Part shown: piece by piece, positions 33,356-43,098 of the stretch
Layout: each line of letters opens with the position of its first letter
Position numbering within the stretch: position 1 is the first letter of the stretch
Origin: Prevotella bivia DSM 20514
Lineage (GTDB): Bacteria > Bacteroidota > Bacteroidia > Bacteroidales > Bacteroidaceae
NCBI RefSeq assembly: GCF_000262545.1
Contig: NZ_JH660660.1
Span: forward strand, 1,202,975-1,266,974
Direction of reading: 5' to 3'
DNA length: 64,000 bases
Position numbers and translations under genes: made by a program
The notes under the pieces: model-generated
The model's database searches: none
Told to the model about the DNA's origin: nothing
What the model saw: the letters and a program-made list of their open reading frames with translations, nothing else

Positions 33356-34792
33356 ATGAGTGAGAAGTCATTAAGAGCAAAAACAAAAAACGGATTACTG
33401 TGGAGCAGTGTTGAGCGATTCTCTACTCAAGGAATATCATTTCTGTTTTCTTTATTTTTAGCGCGTTTGTTAATGCCTAAAGATTATGGTTTAATAGCAA
33501 TGTTAACCATTTTTATTTCTGTTACGAGTGCATTTATTGATAGTGGATTTTCTAATGCTCTCATACAAAAACAAGATAGGACTGATAAGGATTTTTCTAC
33601 AGCTTTTTATTTTAATATAGCAGTAGGAGTAATTGCATATCTTGTTTTATGGCTGATTTCTCCATTAATAGCTGTATTCTATAATATGCCTATTTTAGCC
33701 CCGTTGACAAAAGTTCTGGGTCTGACTGTGATATTTAGCTCTTTATGTGTTGTGCAACAAGCACATCTAATGATTAAAATAGATTTTAAGGCGCAAGCGA
33801 AGATTTCTATGTTGAGTACCATTATATCAGGTATTGTAGGTATAGTGTTTGCTTTTTATGGTTATGGAGTTTGGGCTTTAGTCGCCTTAAATATCTCGGC
33901 AGGGTTATGTCGTATGATCTTCCTTTTTATGTGGGTAAGGTGGATCCCTAAAAGAACTTTTTCGGTAGAGTCTTTTAAGCATCTTTTTTCCTTTGGCTCA
34001 AAACTTCTTGCATCTGGCTTGCTTTCTACTATTTATGAGAATTTATATCCTCTGATTATTGGAAAGTTTTATTCTGCGGCAAATCTTGGTCTATTTTCAC
34101 GAGCACAGTCTCTAGCAGCTATGCCTTCCTCTAATATATCAAATGTATTCCAACGTGTTACTTTTCCTGTTTTGAGTAGTATTCAAAATGAGGATGAACG
34201 ATTAAGTATTAATTATCGCCGTCTGCTACGTATGGGAGCTTTTATTATTTTCCCATTGATGATGTTATTGGTAGCAATATCTTCTCCTCTTGTAAACATT
34301 CTGTTGACAGCTAAATGGAGTGGATGTGTCATCTATTTGAAAATTCTATGTTTCGCTATGATGTGGTATCCTGTCCATGCTATTAATCTGGACTTATTGC
34401 AGGTAAAAGGTAGAACAGATCTATTTTTGCGTTTAGAAATAATAAAAAAAGTTGTAGGAGTAGTTATTTTATTGATTACACTAAATATCAATCTTATTGC
34501 AATGAGCATAGGAATGGTTGTAAGTTCTATGATTGCGCTGCTTATTAATACGCATTATACAGGTAAGTTAATACATGTGGGTTTTGGAATACAAATGAAG
34601 GATCTAGCACCAATTTTAATAAACAGTCTTGTAATGTGTGGTATCTCTTATAGTGTAACTTTATGTTTTGAAACGAATATATTAAAACTAGTCTTTGGAA
34701 TTCTTTCGGCTTTTATGGTGTATTTTACAATAGCTTTTGTTTCTCATTCTGAAGAGTTAAAATATGGATTAGAATTGATTCGAAAAAAATGA
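33356..34792 (+). CDS. wzx: Wzx-type lipid-linked oligosaccharide flippase
   Basis: 478 residues from ATG 33356 (the frame is open from 33344), with 12-14 hydrophobic segments. It has the WzxC/PST family start SLRAKTKNGLLWSSVERFST and LLMPKDYGLIAML, and the central FGSKLLASGLLSTIYENLY. It moves undecaprenyl-linked repeat units across the inner membrane. It overlaps the next gene by 4 bases. Confidence 0.92.
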   Translation: MSEKSLRAKTKNGLLWSSVERFSTQGISFLFSLFLARLLMPKDYGLIAMLTIFISVTSAFIDSGFSNALIQKQDRTDKDFSTAFYFNIAVGVIAYLVLWLISPLIAVFYNMPILAPLTKVLGLTVIFSSLCVVQQAHLMIKIDFKAQAKISMLSTIISGIVGIVFAFYGYGVWALVALNISAGLCRMIFLFMWVRWIPKRTFSVESFKHLFSFGSKLLASGLLSTIYENLYPLIIGKFYSAANLGLFSRAQSLAAMPSSNISNVFQRVTFPVLSSIQNEDERLSINYRRLLRMGAFIIFPLMMLLVAISSPLVNILLTAKWSGCVIYLKILCFAMMWYPVHAINLDLLQVKGRTDLFLRLEIIKKVVGVVILLITLNINLIAMSIGMVVSSMIALLINTHYTGKLIHVGFGIQMKDLAPILINSLVMCGISYSVTLCFETNILKLVFGILSAFMVYFTIAFVSHSEELKYGLELIRKK

Positions 34793-36051
34793 AATATTAT
34801 ATTATATTCCAGCCATCTATAAAAAGTATAGGAGGCGAGGAAATGTATACTAGAAATAAAATCATATCTGCGCGCGAGCAGGGATATACTCCTATTGTTA
34901 TTCATGAGAATAAGGGCTCTCGTATCTTTGTAGAAGAGTTACGTCCTTTTTTAAAGAATTATAGTATTTTATTTAAACTTCCTCCAAGTGTATTTCCTAA
35001 AATAATACTTAGAAAGGTTATACATAAGATGTTGTCATGGATCCCTGATTATAATGAAGGGGAATGTATTATAGAATCCCATGAGGTAACTGGGGCAGAA
35101 TGGGCTGAATTGTTAGCTGCTCATATTAAGGCAAAACATTTAGCTTATATGTTATTAGAGCATCATTGTCTTAATGAATATCAATATAGGTTTTTTAAAT
35201 ACAAATATGATAGAAAGGAATTAGTTGGTATAACTTCAGAAACTGTTCCTCAGATGTTTGAGCCATATATCCCAAATATAGAGGGCTATTTTTTAAAAGC
35301 TTATTGTAATAATACGCTTGCAGATATAGATTTTGATGAAAAACTCAAGGTTGGACAAGCAGATTATACTATAGGAACAATAGGTAGAACTAACAAGGAG
35401 TATGTTCAGCCTATGTTGAAAGCTGTGATCGAATTTATTCTCCAACATAAAGAGAAGTACTTTAATTTTATTTATGTTGGGGGAGCACAAGACAAAGATT
35501 CTGAGAAAAATGTGATAAAAAAGCTATCTAATATACCAAATCTTAAATTTTATCTTACAGGTTTAATTTACCCAATCCCTATAGGTCTAGTTAAACAAAT
35601 GGACGTGTGTTTAGCCTCTGCAGGATCATGTATGATATCTGATAATTGTGGCATTCCAACAATAGCAATTGATGGAAATGACTATAAAGGAATAGGAATT
35701 TTCCAGAAGACATGTGTACATTCTCTTTTTAGAGGAGAAAATGAACCTGCTATTGAATTAGAACATTTTTTAAACGAAGTGCTTATAGATAAGAAATTTC
35801 ACAAAGAAGATAAAACTATATTCTTTGAGCCTGATTTTACGGAACATTGGGCATTTGTTCAAAAAATGTCTGATAAGCGTGAATATTATGATGTTAGAAA
35901 AATAAAGTATTCGTTTAGAAATGAGGTGCTTTGGGTGGCTATAAGAGAGTATCTAGGTAATAGGAGTTATCTATTAATAACTTCTGTTTTAGAACGTATT
36001 CGTAATTTGTATTCAAATATCTTTAAGAATAATGGAAAAGGTAGAAAATAA
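34789..36051 (+). CDS. Probable GT-B glycosyltransferase
   Basis: 420 residues. The start IIFQPSIKSIGGEEMYTRNK and the middle YTIGTIGRTNKEYVQPML and FIYVGGAQDKDSEKNVIKKL resemble the two Rossmann halves of GT-B enzymes; the C-terminal half has DVCLASAGSCMISDNCGIPT. The usual GT4 Glu-x7-Glu motif is absent, so family and sugar are unclear. Translation is coupled on both sides (overlaps of 4 and 20 bases). Confidence 0.65.
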   Translation: MKYYIIFQPSIKSIGGEEMYTRNKIISAREQGYTPIVIHENKGSRIFVEELRPFLKNYSILFKLPPSVFPKIILRKVIHKMLSWIPDYNEGECIIESHEVTGAEWAELLAAHIKAKHLAYMLLEHHCLNEYQYRFFKYKYDRKELVGITSETVPQMFEPYIPNIEGYFLKAYCNNTLADIDFDEKLKVGQADYTIGTIGRTNKEYVQPMLKAVIEFILQHKEKYFNFIYVGGAQDKDSEKNVIKKLSNIPNLKFYLTGLIYPIPIGLVKQMDVCLASAGSCMISDNCGIPTIAIDGNDYKGIGIFQKTCVHSLFRGENEPAIELEHFLNEVLIDKKFHKEDKTIFFEPDFTEHWAFVQKMSDKREYYDVRKIKYSFRNEVLWVAIREYLGNRSYLLITSVLERIRNLYSNIFKNNGKGRK

Positions 36052-37108
36052 CATACAACGAAATTCTAATATCGAATTATTAAGAATTATTTGTATGCTA
36101 TTTATAATTGGTGGGCATATCATAAAATTTGGATTTAAAATGGACTATGATCATTTGCTACCTTTCGGCGGTTTTGATTATATTGTGCAGCATATTCTTT
36201 ACGGAATTTTTGTAATAGCTGTAAATGTTTTTGTACTGATATCTGGATATTTTGGAATTAAACTTAATTTTGGAAAACTATTACGAATAGAAAGTCTTGT
36301 TCTTTGTTATTCTATACCATTTTTTTTAATTCTACTTTTTACACACCATGGAATTATAGGGAGTATAAGTTATCTTTTTCCGACTCTGTCAAGTGAGTTT
36401 TGGTTTGTATCAACATATATGGTTTTATGTTTGGTTGCTCCATTCTTAAATGCTTTGGTAAAGCGTTTAAATAAGATACAGCTTAGGGCATTATTAGTAG
36501 GCCTATACTGCGTTTTTTATATTTGGGCAACATTTTGCTATGCGCTGAATTTAAGGCAGTTACAGGGCGATTTCGGGGGGGGTATTGTTAACTTCTCTAT
36601 ACTATACCTAACAGGTAGATATATCAAAATATATTATACTAAAAAAAGAAGCTTCCAATTCTTCTTTTTTAGTTTTATAGCAGTGATGTTGTTGATGGAT
36701 GGGATAGAAACTTTGTACGGAACTTTGCTTGGATTTCCTTTTACTGCTTTCCAAAATCTGAATACAATTTTTATAGTTGTAGCATCTATTTTATTTTTCT
36801 TAGCTTTTAATAGCTGTATATTTTATAGTTCGTTTGTAAATAAATTAGCGAAGAATTCATTTGCTGTTTATATTATTCATTTCAATAAGATAGTAATGCC
36901 TTGTATAGGTAGCATTGCTTTGACATTGAAGTATGAATATCATATACCGATATTTGGAATAGTATGTATACTTCCAATTTTTATTTACCTCATTTCTATC
37001 TTTATAGAGCAACTGCGAAAAATCATTATTTCAAAGTTTGAGGATAACGTATGTAATGTTATAGATCAAGAAGTTCAAAAGATTACATGGTTAAGGTATC
37101 CATTATAG
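36032..37108 (+). CDS. Acyltransferase-3 family membrane protein with a G8 tract
   Basis: 358 residues, about ten hydrophobic segments, with start NSNIELLRIICMLFIIGGHI and NVFVLISGYFGIK. It probably O-acylates the polysaccharide. A run of eight G at 36575-36582 encodes Phe-Gly-Gly-Gly near residue 184. It overlaps the preceding gene by 20 bases and the following one by 22. Confidence 0.85.
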   Translation: MEKVENNIQRNSNIELLRIICMLFIIGGHIIKFGFKMDYDHLLPFGGFDYIVQHILYGIFVIAVNVFVLISGYFGIKLNFGKLLRIESLVLCYSIPFFLILLFTHHGIIGSISYLFPTLSSEFWFVSTYMVLCLVAPFLNALVKRLNKIQLRALLVGLYCVFYIWATFCYALNLRQLQGDFGGGIVNFSILYLTGRYIKIYYTKKRSFQFFFFSFIAVMLLMDGIETLYGTLLGFPFTAFQNLNTIFIVVASILFFLAFNSCIFYSSFVNKLAKNSFAVYIIHFNKIVMPCIGSIALTLKYEYHIPIFGIVCILPIFIYLISIFIEQLRKIIISKFEDNVCNVIDQEVQKITWLRYPL

Positions 37109-38049
37109 TTCCGATATATAATGCTGAGAAATATTTACATAGATGTGTAGATAGTTTGTTGGCACAGGATTTTAGCGATTATGAAATTCTTCTCATAGAT
37201 GATGGCTCTTTAGATGCTTCAAGTAAGATTTGTGATGACTATGCTCAAAAAGAATGTAAGGTAAAAGTTTTTCATCAAAAGAACAGTGGTGTTGCTGCAG
37301 CAAGACAGTTAGGTATAGAACAAGCACAAGGCGAATATACGATTCATGTAGATGCTGATGACTGGGTAGATGCTGCAATGTTGAAGGAGCTGTGGAGTAA
37401 GGCTGAAGATACCAAAGCAGACATGGTAATCTGTGATTACTTTGAAGAATACCAAAATAAAACAAAAAGAATTTTACAAAATTGTGATTATTTGAAAAAA
37501 AGCGAGTTGATACGAGCCTTGTTACAACAACTACATGGTAGTTGTTGTAACAAGCTCGTGAAACGAGCTTGTTACAACAATGTGGGGATAAAATTTGATA
37601 CAATGGTATCTTACTGCGAAGATCTTCTCTTTAATGTATCAGTAATTCAGACAGGCATTAAAGTGGTTTATCTTCCTATGGCTTTTTATCATTACGATCA
37701 ATACTCAAATGGTACAAGTTTGGTCAAAGGTATGTCTATAAAAAAGTTAATGTCTCGAATACAAGTTATCAAGTCGTTAGAGCATATTCTGAAAGAAGAT
37801 CTATCGATGTATGAAGATTTATTGTTTTTGAAGAAAGCTAAAGTTAAAGATGATGTGTTCTTTGGTAATTATTACTCAAAAGAATTGTTTATAGAATTAT
37901 TTCGAGAGATAAATCATCAATATATAGCTAATTATAGATTTCCTAAAGATAAGCGTCCACTGCAAAGTGCAGTGTGTTTGGCATTGTCTGGATATTATGG
38001 ATTAGCACAAGCATTATTTAAGTTATACAAATGGATAAGAAGAGCATAA
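37087..38049 (+). CDS. Family 2 glycosyltransferase with an internal palindrome
   Basis: 320 residues, GT-A fold. KVSIIVPIYNAEKYLHRCVD is at the start, IDDGS near 38, GVAAARQLGIEQAQGEY, and the DxD-like DADDW near 92. The segment at about 140-165 (HGSCCNKLVKRACYNN) fills the place of the usual 'gs..nKL.kR..y' of the family but is encoded by an inverted plus direct repeat (37513-37580). The sugar is unknown. Confidence 0.92.
   Translation: MVKVSIIVPIYNAEKYLHRCVDSLLAQDFSDYEILLIDDGSLDASSKICDDYAQKECKVKVFHQKNSGVAAARQLGIEQAQGEYTIHVDADDWVDAAMLKELWSKAEDTKADMVICDYFEEYQNKTKRILQNCDYLKKSELIRALLQQLHGSCCNKLVKRACYNNVGIKFDTMVSYCEDLLFNVSVIQTGIKVVYLPMAFYHYDQYSNGTSLVKGMSIKKLMSRIQVIKSLEHILKEDLSMYEDLLFLKKAKVKDDVFFGNYYSKELFIELFREINHQYIANYRFPKDKRPLQSAVCLALSGYYGLAQALFKLYKWIRRA
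37513..37580. repeat. Intragenic inverted and direct repeat
   Basis: Arm 1 (37513-37534, CGAGCcTTGTTACAACAACTAC) pairs with arm 2 (37538-37558) over 21 bp with one bulge and a 3-base loop. Arm 3 (37564-37580) repeats arm 1 directly as CGAGCTTGTTACAACAA. Confidence 0.8.
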
Positions 38050-39101
38050 CTTTCATTTTTCATCAGCCCTCGTTGCTACCTGTAGGAGGATTTAAAATTG
38101 TATATGAATATGCTAATCGGCTAGCTAAAGATGGATATGAAGTACACCTAGTTTATGCCATGATGCTTGGAAAAGATCGTGGACTAAAAAGCGCATTTAT
38201 ACGCTTGGCAAGGTTTATGCTAGCTAAAATTTCTAAGCATTATTCAGGTAAAAATTGGTTCGATCTTGATTCTCGTATAAAAGAACATTATGTTACAACG
38301 TTGAAATTTCAAAATGTTCCTAAGACTGATGTGTATGTTGCTACTGCTGTTGAGACAGCTCCGTATGTGAGTAACTATTCAAGAGATAAGAATAATAAAC
38401 TTTATTTGATACAGGGTTTTGAAGATTGGAATATGTCTCAAACTGAAGTCTTGACGAGCTACCATTTGGATCTAATATTGATAGTTGTTTCTAATTGGCT
38501 TCAGGCGATCGTGAGAAAAGAAGGACTTACTAGTTACTTAGTTCCTAACGGATTCGACTTTAAGTACTTTTTTCTGAAGAATGATATCGCAACAAGAATA
38601 AGTACAAAGATTGTAATGTTATATCATTATGATTATCGTAAGGGATTGTCTTATGGTTTTGCGGCTTTAGATATAGTAAAGGAAAAGTTCCCAAGTTTGC
38701 ACGTTACTCTATTTGGAACACCTGAAAGACCTTCTGATTTACCAGAGTGGTATGAATACTATCAAAAGCCAGACAAAGAAACTCATAATAGAATTTATAA
38801 TGAAGCAGCAATCTTTGTAGGTACTAGTCTAAAAGAAGGCTGGGGACTGACTATAGGTGAAGCTATGCAATGCGGTTGTGCAATAGTCTGTACGAATAAT
38901 GATGGTTATAAAGAAATGGCTATTGATGGAGAAAATGCCCTCTTGTGCGATATTAAAGATGCAAAGGCTTTGGCGAATAATATTATTAAATTGATTACCG
39001 ATGATGAACTGCGAATAAGATTGGCAAAGAATGGGTATGATCATATTCAGCAGTTCGATATTGAAAAATCGTATAACAAGTTTAAAAAAATAGTCGAGTA
39101 G
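38031..39101 (+). CDS. Family 4 glycosyltransferase
   Basis: 356 residues, GT-B fold. It has FHQPSLLPVGGFKIVYEYAN at the start, VPNGFDFKYF near 175, and the donor site EGWGLTIGEAMQCGCAIVCT near 270 with the Glu-x7-Glu spacing of GT4 enzymes. It starts 18 bases before the end of the previous gene. Confidence 0.9.
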   Translation: MDKKSITFIFHQPSLLPVGGFKIVYEYANRLAKDGYEVHLVYAMMLGKDRGLKSAFIRLARFMLAKISKHYSGKNWFDLDSRIKEHYVTTLKFQNVPKTDVYVATAVETAPYVSNYSRDKNNKLYLIQGFEDWNMSQTEVLTSYHLDLILIVVSNWLQAIVRKEGLTSYLVPNGFDFKYFFLKNDIATRISTKIVMLYHYDYRKGLSYGFAALDIVKEKFPSLHVTLFGTPERPSDLPEWYEYYQKPDKETHNRIYNEAAIFVGTSLKEGWGLTIGEAMQCGCAIVCTNNDGYKEMAIDGENALLCDIKDAKALANNIIKLITDDELRIRLAKNGYDHIQQFDIEKSYNKFKKIVE

Positions 39102-39117
39102 GTAATAAATAACTAAT

Positions 39118-39957
39118 ATGAACATAAATGTTTCTATAATTATAGTAAATTATAATACAAAGGATCTTACTCAAGATTGTATTGACAGTATAAGACAGCA
39201 AACTTCTGGAGTATCTTATGAAATTGTAGTTGTGGATAATTCTTCTACTGATGGTTCGAAGGAGCATTTCATAAAAGATGATAGCATTACATATATTTAT
39301 AATGATCAAAACTTAGGCTTTGGAAGAGCAAATAACATAGGCATAAGAGCATCTCATGGAGAATATGTGTTTTTATTGAATTCTGACACAATTATTCTCA
39401 ATAATGCAATATCTTTGTTTTACGAATATGCTATGTTGCATCCTAATATGGTATTAGGTTGTTATCTACAGGATAAAGATGGGAGATATTCTCCTTCTTT
39501 TCATTATTTTCCAGCATTTACAATAACGGAGTTTCTTAGAAGAAAGTTATGTTTAAAAAAATATATTGCTGTTGATTATAAAGAACACGATGTAGAATGT
39601 TTATGTGGCGCTGATATGTTTATTCCTCGGTTTGTAATTGATAAGGTAGGTGGCTTTGATGAAAATATATTTTTGTATGGTGAAGAAGGAGAGCTACAAT
39701 ATCGGATGCATAAACAACATATAGTTCGACATATTATCAATACTCCACAGATAATTCATTTAGAGGGAAAAAGTATGGAAGATACGTTGGAAAAACTGAA
39801 AATAAAATATGAAAGTCATTTCTATGTATTAAGTAAATATATGGCTAATACTCCTTTAAAACTTGCCAAATTATATTATTACTTTAGGTTTATACTTCGT
39901 TATTGGAGAAAACGACAGGATAAAGAGATACAATCGATATTAAGCATTTTTAAGTAA
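39118..39957 (+). CDS. Family 2 glycosyltransferase, rhamnosyltransferase-like
   Basis: 279 residues, GT-A fold. VSIIIVNYNTKDLTQDCIDS is at the start, VVDNSSTDGS near 40, NLGFGRANNIGIRASHGEY, LNSDT near 85, and CGADMFIPRFVIDKVGGFDE. The layout is that of WbbL-type rhamnosyltransferases, although the sugar cannot be told from sequence. Confidence 0.9.
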   Translation: MNINVSIIIVNYNTKDLTQDCIDSIRQQTSGVSYEIVVVDNSSTDGSKEHFIKDDSITYIYNDQNLGFGRANNIGIRASHGEYVFLLNSDTIILNNAISLFYEYAMLHPNMVLGCYLQDKDGRYSPSFHYFPAFTITEFLRRKLCLKKYIAVDYKEHDVECLCGADMFIPRFVIDKVGGFDENIFLYGEEGELQYRMHKQHIVRHIINTPQIIHLEGKSMEDTLEKLKIKYESHFYVLSKYMANTPLKLAKLYYYFRFILRYWRKRQDKEIQSILSIFK

Positions 39958-39958
39958 A

Positions 39959-40939
39959 ATGGTAAAGTTATCTTTTTTAATTCCCGTATATAAAGTAGAA
40001 AAATACATTGCTAGATGTATAGATTCTATACTGTCTCAGAAGTATGCTAATATAGAGATTCTTTTAGGTATTGATGGTAGCCCTGATAGAAGTGCAGAAG
40101 TATGTATTGCCTATGCTCAACAATATGATTTCATATATGTTTTTAATAATAAAAATATGGGGGCTGGAGCAGAGCGTAATTTTTTGTTAGATCGTGCGAA
40201 AGGGGATTTTGTTTGGTTCGTAGATGCAGATGATATGTTGCCAGAAGGTGCGGTTGAAAAGGTGATAGAAGTAATAGAGAAAAAACCTTCTTTAGAGATA
40301 ATAGCTATGGGTTTTAAAAGGTTTGGGGACTTAGATAATTATGGTTCTTTAGAATTTGCTACCCCAAAAGAGAAGATGATCTCTGGGAAAGAATACTTAC
40401 TAAAGCAACCTTTTTGTGGATATCTATGGAATAAGGTTTTTAATCGTATGTTTCTTTTTGAACATGGGGTGAAAATGAACCCAAATCTTGTGAACCAAGA
40501 AGATAATCTTTTTAATTTATATGCTATTTTGCCTTGTGAAAAGATGTTATTAACATCTATATATGGTTATGATTACTTTCAGGGGAACACACTCTCTACA
40601 CTGCATAATAGGAGTATTGAAAGTGTTGAACGAAATGTTAATGATACTCTTTTAGCACAAAAAGAAATACAAGAGATTATTAGAAGTATTTCTGATGTAG
40701 AATTAAAAAAGCGAATCATAGAACTTTTAAATCTTAATGTAGCAGGTTTTCTCTTTTCTATGTTTCAGACAAGGTATCCTATAGAAAAGATTAAAATAGC
40801 GTTAGAGCAGCTTAAAAGGATGCAGTTATACCCAACACGGTTTAGTTTTAACAGAAAATCAAATATCTTCCTCTGTGGAGCAAACATAGAATGGATTTAT
40901 CTATGTTTGTGTCGATTACATGGAGCAAAACGTTTGTAA
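39959..40939 (+). CDS. Family 2 glycosyltransferase
   Basis: 326 residues, GT-A fold, with LSFLIPVYKVEKYIARCIDS, GIDGSPDRS (Gly in place of the usual first Asp), GAGAERNFLLDRAKGDFVWF and the metal site VDADDM. It starts 1 base after the previous stop. An 82-base gap separates it from the polymerase gene. Confidence 0.9.
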   Translation: MVKLSFLIPVYKVEKYIARCIDSILSQKYANIEILLGIDGSPDRSAEVCIAYAQQYDFIYVFNNKNMGAGAERNFLLDRAKGDFVWFVDADDMLPEGAVEKVIEVIEKKPSLEIIAMGFKRFGDLDNYGSLEFATPKEKMISGKEYLLKQPFCGYLWNKVFNRMFLFEHGVKMNPNLVNQEDNLFNLYAILPCEKMLLTSIYGYDYFQGNTLSTLHNRSIESVERNVNDTLLAQKEIQEIIRSISDVELKKRIIELLNLNVAGFLFSMFQTRYPIEKIKIALEQLKRMQLYPTRFSFNRKSNIFLCGANIEWIYLCLCRLHGAKRL

Positions 40940-41021
40940 TATACAGAAAATAGACACGTAGACTAGAAGAATAATATTCTTTTCTACTATAGAAAAAGTT
41001 TGATTTTGATAAAATATTTTT

Positions 41022-42170
41022 ATGTTGATATATATATTAGTTTTTATAGTAGCCTTTATTTATTACATACTATCAAGAAAGAATTCTTTTCTTAGAAAAT
41101 CTTCAGTAGTTCTTAGCTTTTTCTTCTTGTATGTAGCTTTATTTGTGGGACTTGGAGATATGATAGGCGGATACGATAGATATATATATGGAGAGGTGTT
41201 TGATACAATTGCTGATGAATTTCAACATACGAGTTCTCCTAATATTAATAAGATTATATACCTTGTGGGAGGTAAAGAATATGGTTATTTTTTTTGGCAG
41301 ATATTGCTCTCATATATAACTCAAAATCGGTATATTTTTATTCTTATAACAACAATTGCCATTTATGTACTTTTCTTTCTAGCATTTAAGGAATACCTAG
41401 ATGACTACCCGTTAGCGTGTATAGTATTCTTAGGGTTACTTTATTACTTTTCTATGACTTATCTGAGGCAGGTTATCGGAGTCGGTTTTACATTTTTATC
41501 GGTAAAGTATATCGTTAAAAGAAAATTCTTACCTTTCTTTTGCTTTTGGTTGTTAGCTTATAGCTTTCATGGGTCAGCTCTTATTTTCTTTCCGATGTAT
41601 TTTATACCTCAAAAAAAATATAGTAAAAATTTTGTAATAACAGTCTTGTTACTTTGCTTGATAGTAGGTTTGACCCCTCTTCCTAATGCTTTACTATCTA
41701 GTGGTGTTACAGCATCAGGGAAAGCGCAAAATTATATGGATCAAGATCAAGGGTTTAGAATAGAATATGTTATAGAAGTTGTTGCTTTTATTTCAATTTT
41801 CTTTATGAATTATGGAAAGATAAACAAAGAGAAACAAACGCTTGTGTTTTTGAATATGTCTTATGTATTCTGTGCTCTTCTCTTACTATTTATGAGATTT
41901 GGGCAAGGAGGACGCTTGGGGTGGTATTTTATGCCAGGAATTATCTATATGACAACCTATTTGTGTAATAGAAAAGATGTTGCTAAGTGGTTAAAGCCTG
42001 CGATGATATTACTATTTTTTGGACTCTTTTTTCGTATTACCTTAGCTTGGCGCGCCTTCAACGTACCCTATAAAACCTTTCTTACGAATGGTCAGCCAGC
42101 AGGAGATGGCAGTACTTATGAGAAGTACGAATATGATGAAAGGTACACTATTGATAAATTCTTCAGATGA
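41022..42170 (+). CDS. wzy: EpsG-family polysaccharide polymerase (Wzy role)
   Basis: 382 residues, about ten membrane segments. The N-terminal GLGDMIGGYDRYIYGEVFDT, the central YYFSMTYLRQVIGVGFTFLS and the SFHGSALIFFPMY block match the EpsG family. These proteins polymerise repeat units on the periplasmic side. Its stop overlaps the next gene by 4 bases. Confidence 0.85.
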   Translation: MLIYILVFIVAFIYYILSRKNSFLRKSSVVLSFFFLYVALFVGLGDMIGGYDRYIYGEVFDTIADEFQHTSSPNINKIIYLVGGKEYGYFFWQILLSYITQNRYIFILITTIAIYVLFFLAFKEYLDDYPLACIVFLGLLYYFSMTYLRQVIGVGFTFLSVKYIVKRKFLPFFCFWLLAYSFHGSALIFFPMYFIPQKKYSKNFVITVLLLCLIVGLTPLPNALLSSGVTASGKAQNYMDQDQGFRIEYVIEVVAFISIFFMNYGKINKEKQTLVFLNMSYVFCALLLLFMRFGQGGRLGWYFMPGIIYMTTYLCNRKDVAKWLKPAMILLFFGLFFRITLAWRAFNVPYKTFLTNGQPAGDGSTYEKYEYDERYTIDKFFR

Positions 42171-43096
42171 TGATAACGGTTTTTACACCTACTTATAATC
42201 GTGGAAATCTTCTTAAACGATTGTATGATAGTTTATGTAATCAAAGTTTTAAAGATTTTGAGTGGTTAGTTGTTGATGATGGCAGTACCGATAATACGGG
42301 AGAACTTATGAAGCAAATAATGACAGACGGTAGTAATAAGTTTGTCATTAGGTATTTTAAAAAAGCGAATGGGGGTAAACATTCTGCTATTAATTTTGGA
42401 GTGAAAGAGGCTAAAGGAGAATTATTTTTTATAGTAGACTCTGATGATATTCTTCCTCCTTTTGCCTTGCAAGATGTTATTGATGTTTGGCACAATATAT
42501 ATAATAAGGAGCAGTATGCAGGTGTTTGTGGTTTAGATGGATATTTGGAGAGTGAGGTAGTCATAGGGTCAGGCTTCCCTAGAAAATTGATTAAGGAAAA
42601 AATTAAATTGTCTAGCGGTGAAATAGTTAAGTATATTGATGGAACGAATATGGGTATTCGTTTTGGTATTGGTATTCAAGGTGATATGAAGGAAATATTT
42701 AAGACGGATGTTCTACGCGAATTTCCTTTTCCTGAAATACGAGGCGAGAAGTTTTGTCCAGAAGTGCTTATATGGAATAGAATTGGTGCAAAATATAAGA
42801 TGCGTTATTTTGACAAAGTTATTTATTTAGCAGAATATCAAGAGGGGGGGATAACTGCTGGAATAACAAAGGCAAGAATGAATAGCCCTATAGCTTCTAT
42901 GATGACTTATCAAGAGATGACAACGTATGATATTCCGCTAAAGTGGAAAATTCGTTCTGCAATTAATTATTGGCGATTTCGGCAATGCTTGAAAAAAAAA
43001 GATGCGGAAATTCCTAAACTGTCTATACTTTGGAATATATTTATGCCTATAGGGTGGTTAATGCATAACCGTGATCTTAAAAATGTAAGGAGATAA
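42167..43096 (+). CDS. Family 2 glycosyltransferase with a G7 tract
   Basis: 309 residues, GT-A fold, with ITVFTPTYNRGNLLKRLYDS, VVDDGSTDNT near 38, the metal site VDSDD near 90, and ICP-like FCPEVLIWNRIG near 200. A run of seven G at 42844-42850 encodes Glu-Gly-Gly-Ile-Thr. It is coupled to the polymerase by a 4-base overlap and followed by the next gene after 2 bases. Confidence 0.9.
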   Translation: MMITVFTPTYNRGNLLKRLYDSLCNQSFKDFEWLVVDDGSTDNTGELMKQIMTDGSNKFVIRYFKKANGGKHSAINFGVKEAKGELFFIVDSDDILPPFALQDVIDVWHNIYNKEQYAGVCGLDGYLESEVVIGSGFPRKLIKEKIKLSSGEIVKYIDGTNMGIRFGIGIQGDMKEIFKTDVLREFPFPEIRGEKFCPEVLIWNRIGAKYKMRYFDKVIYLAEYQEGGITAGITKARMNSPIASMMTYQEMTTYDIPLKWKIRSAINYWRFRQCLKKKDAEIPKLSILWNIFMPIGWLMHNRDLKNVRR

Positions 43097-43098
43097 TT

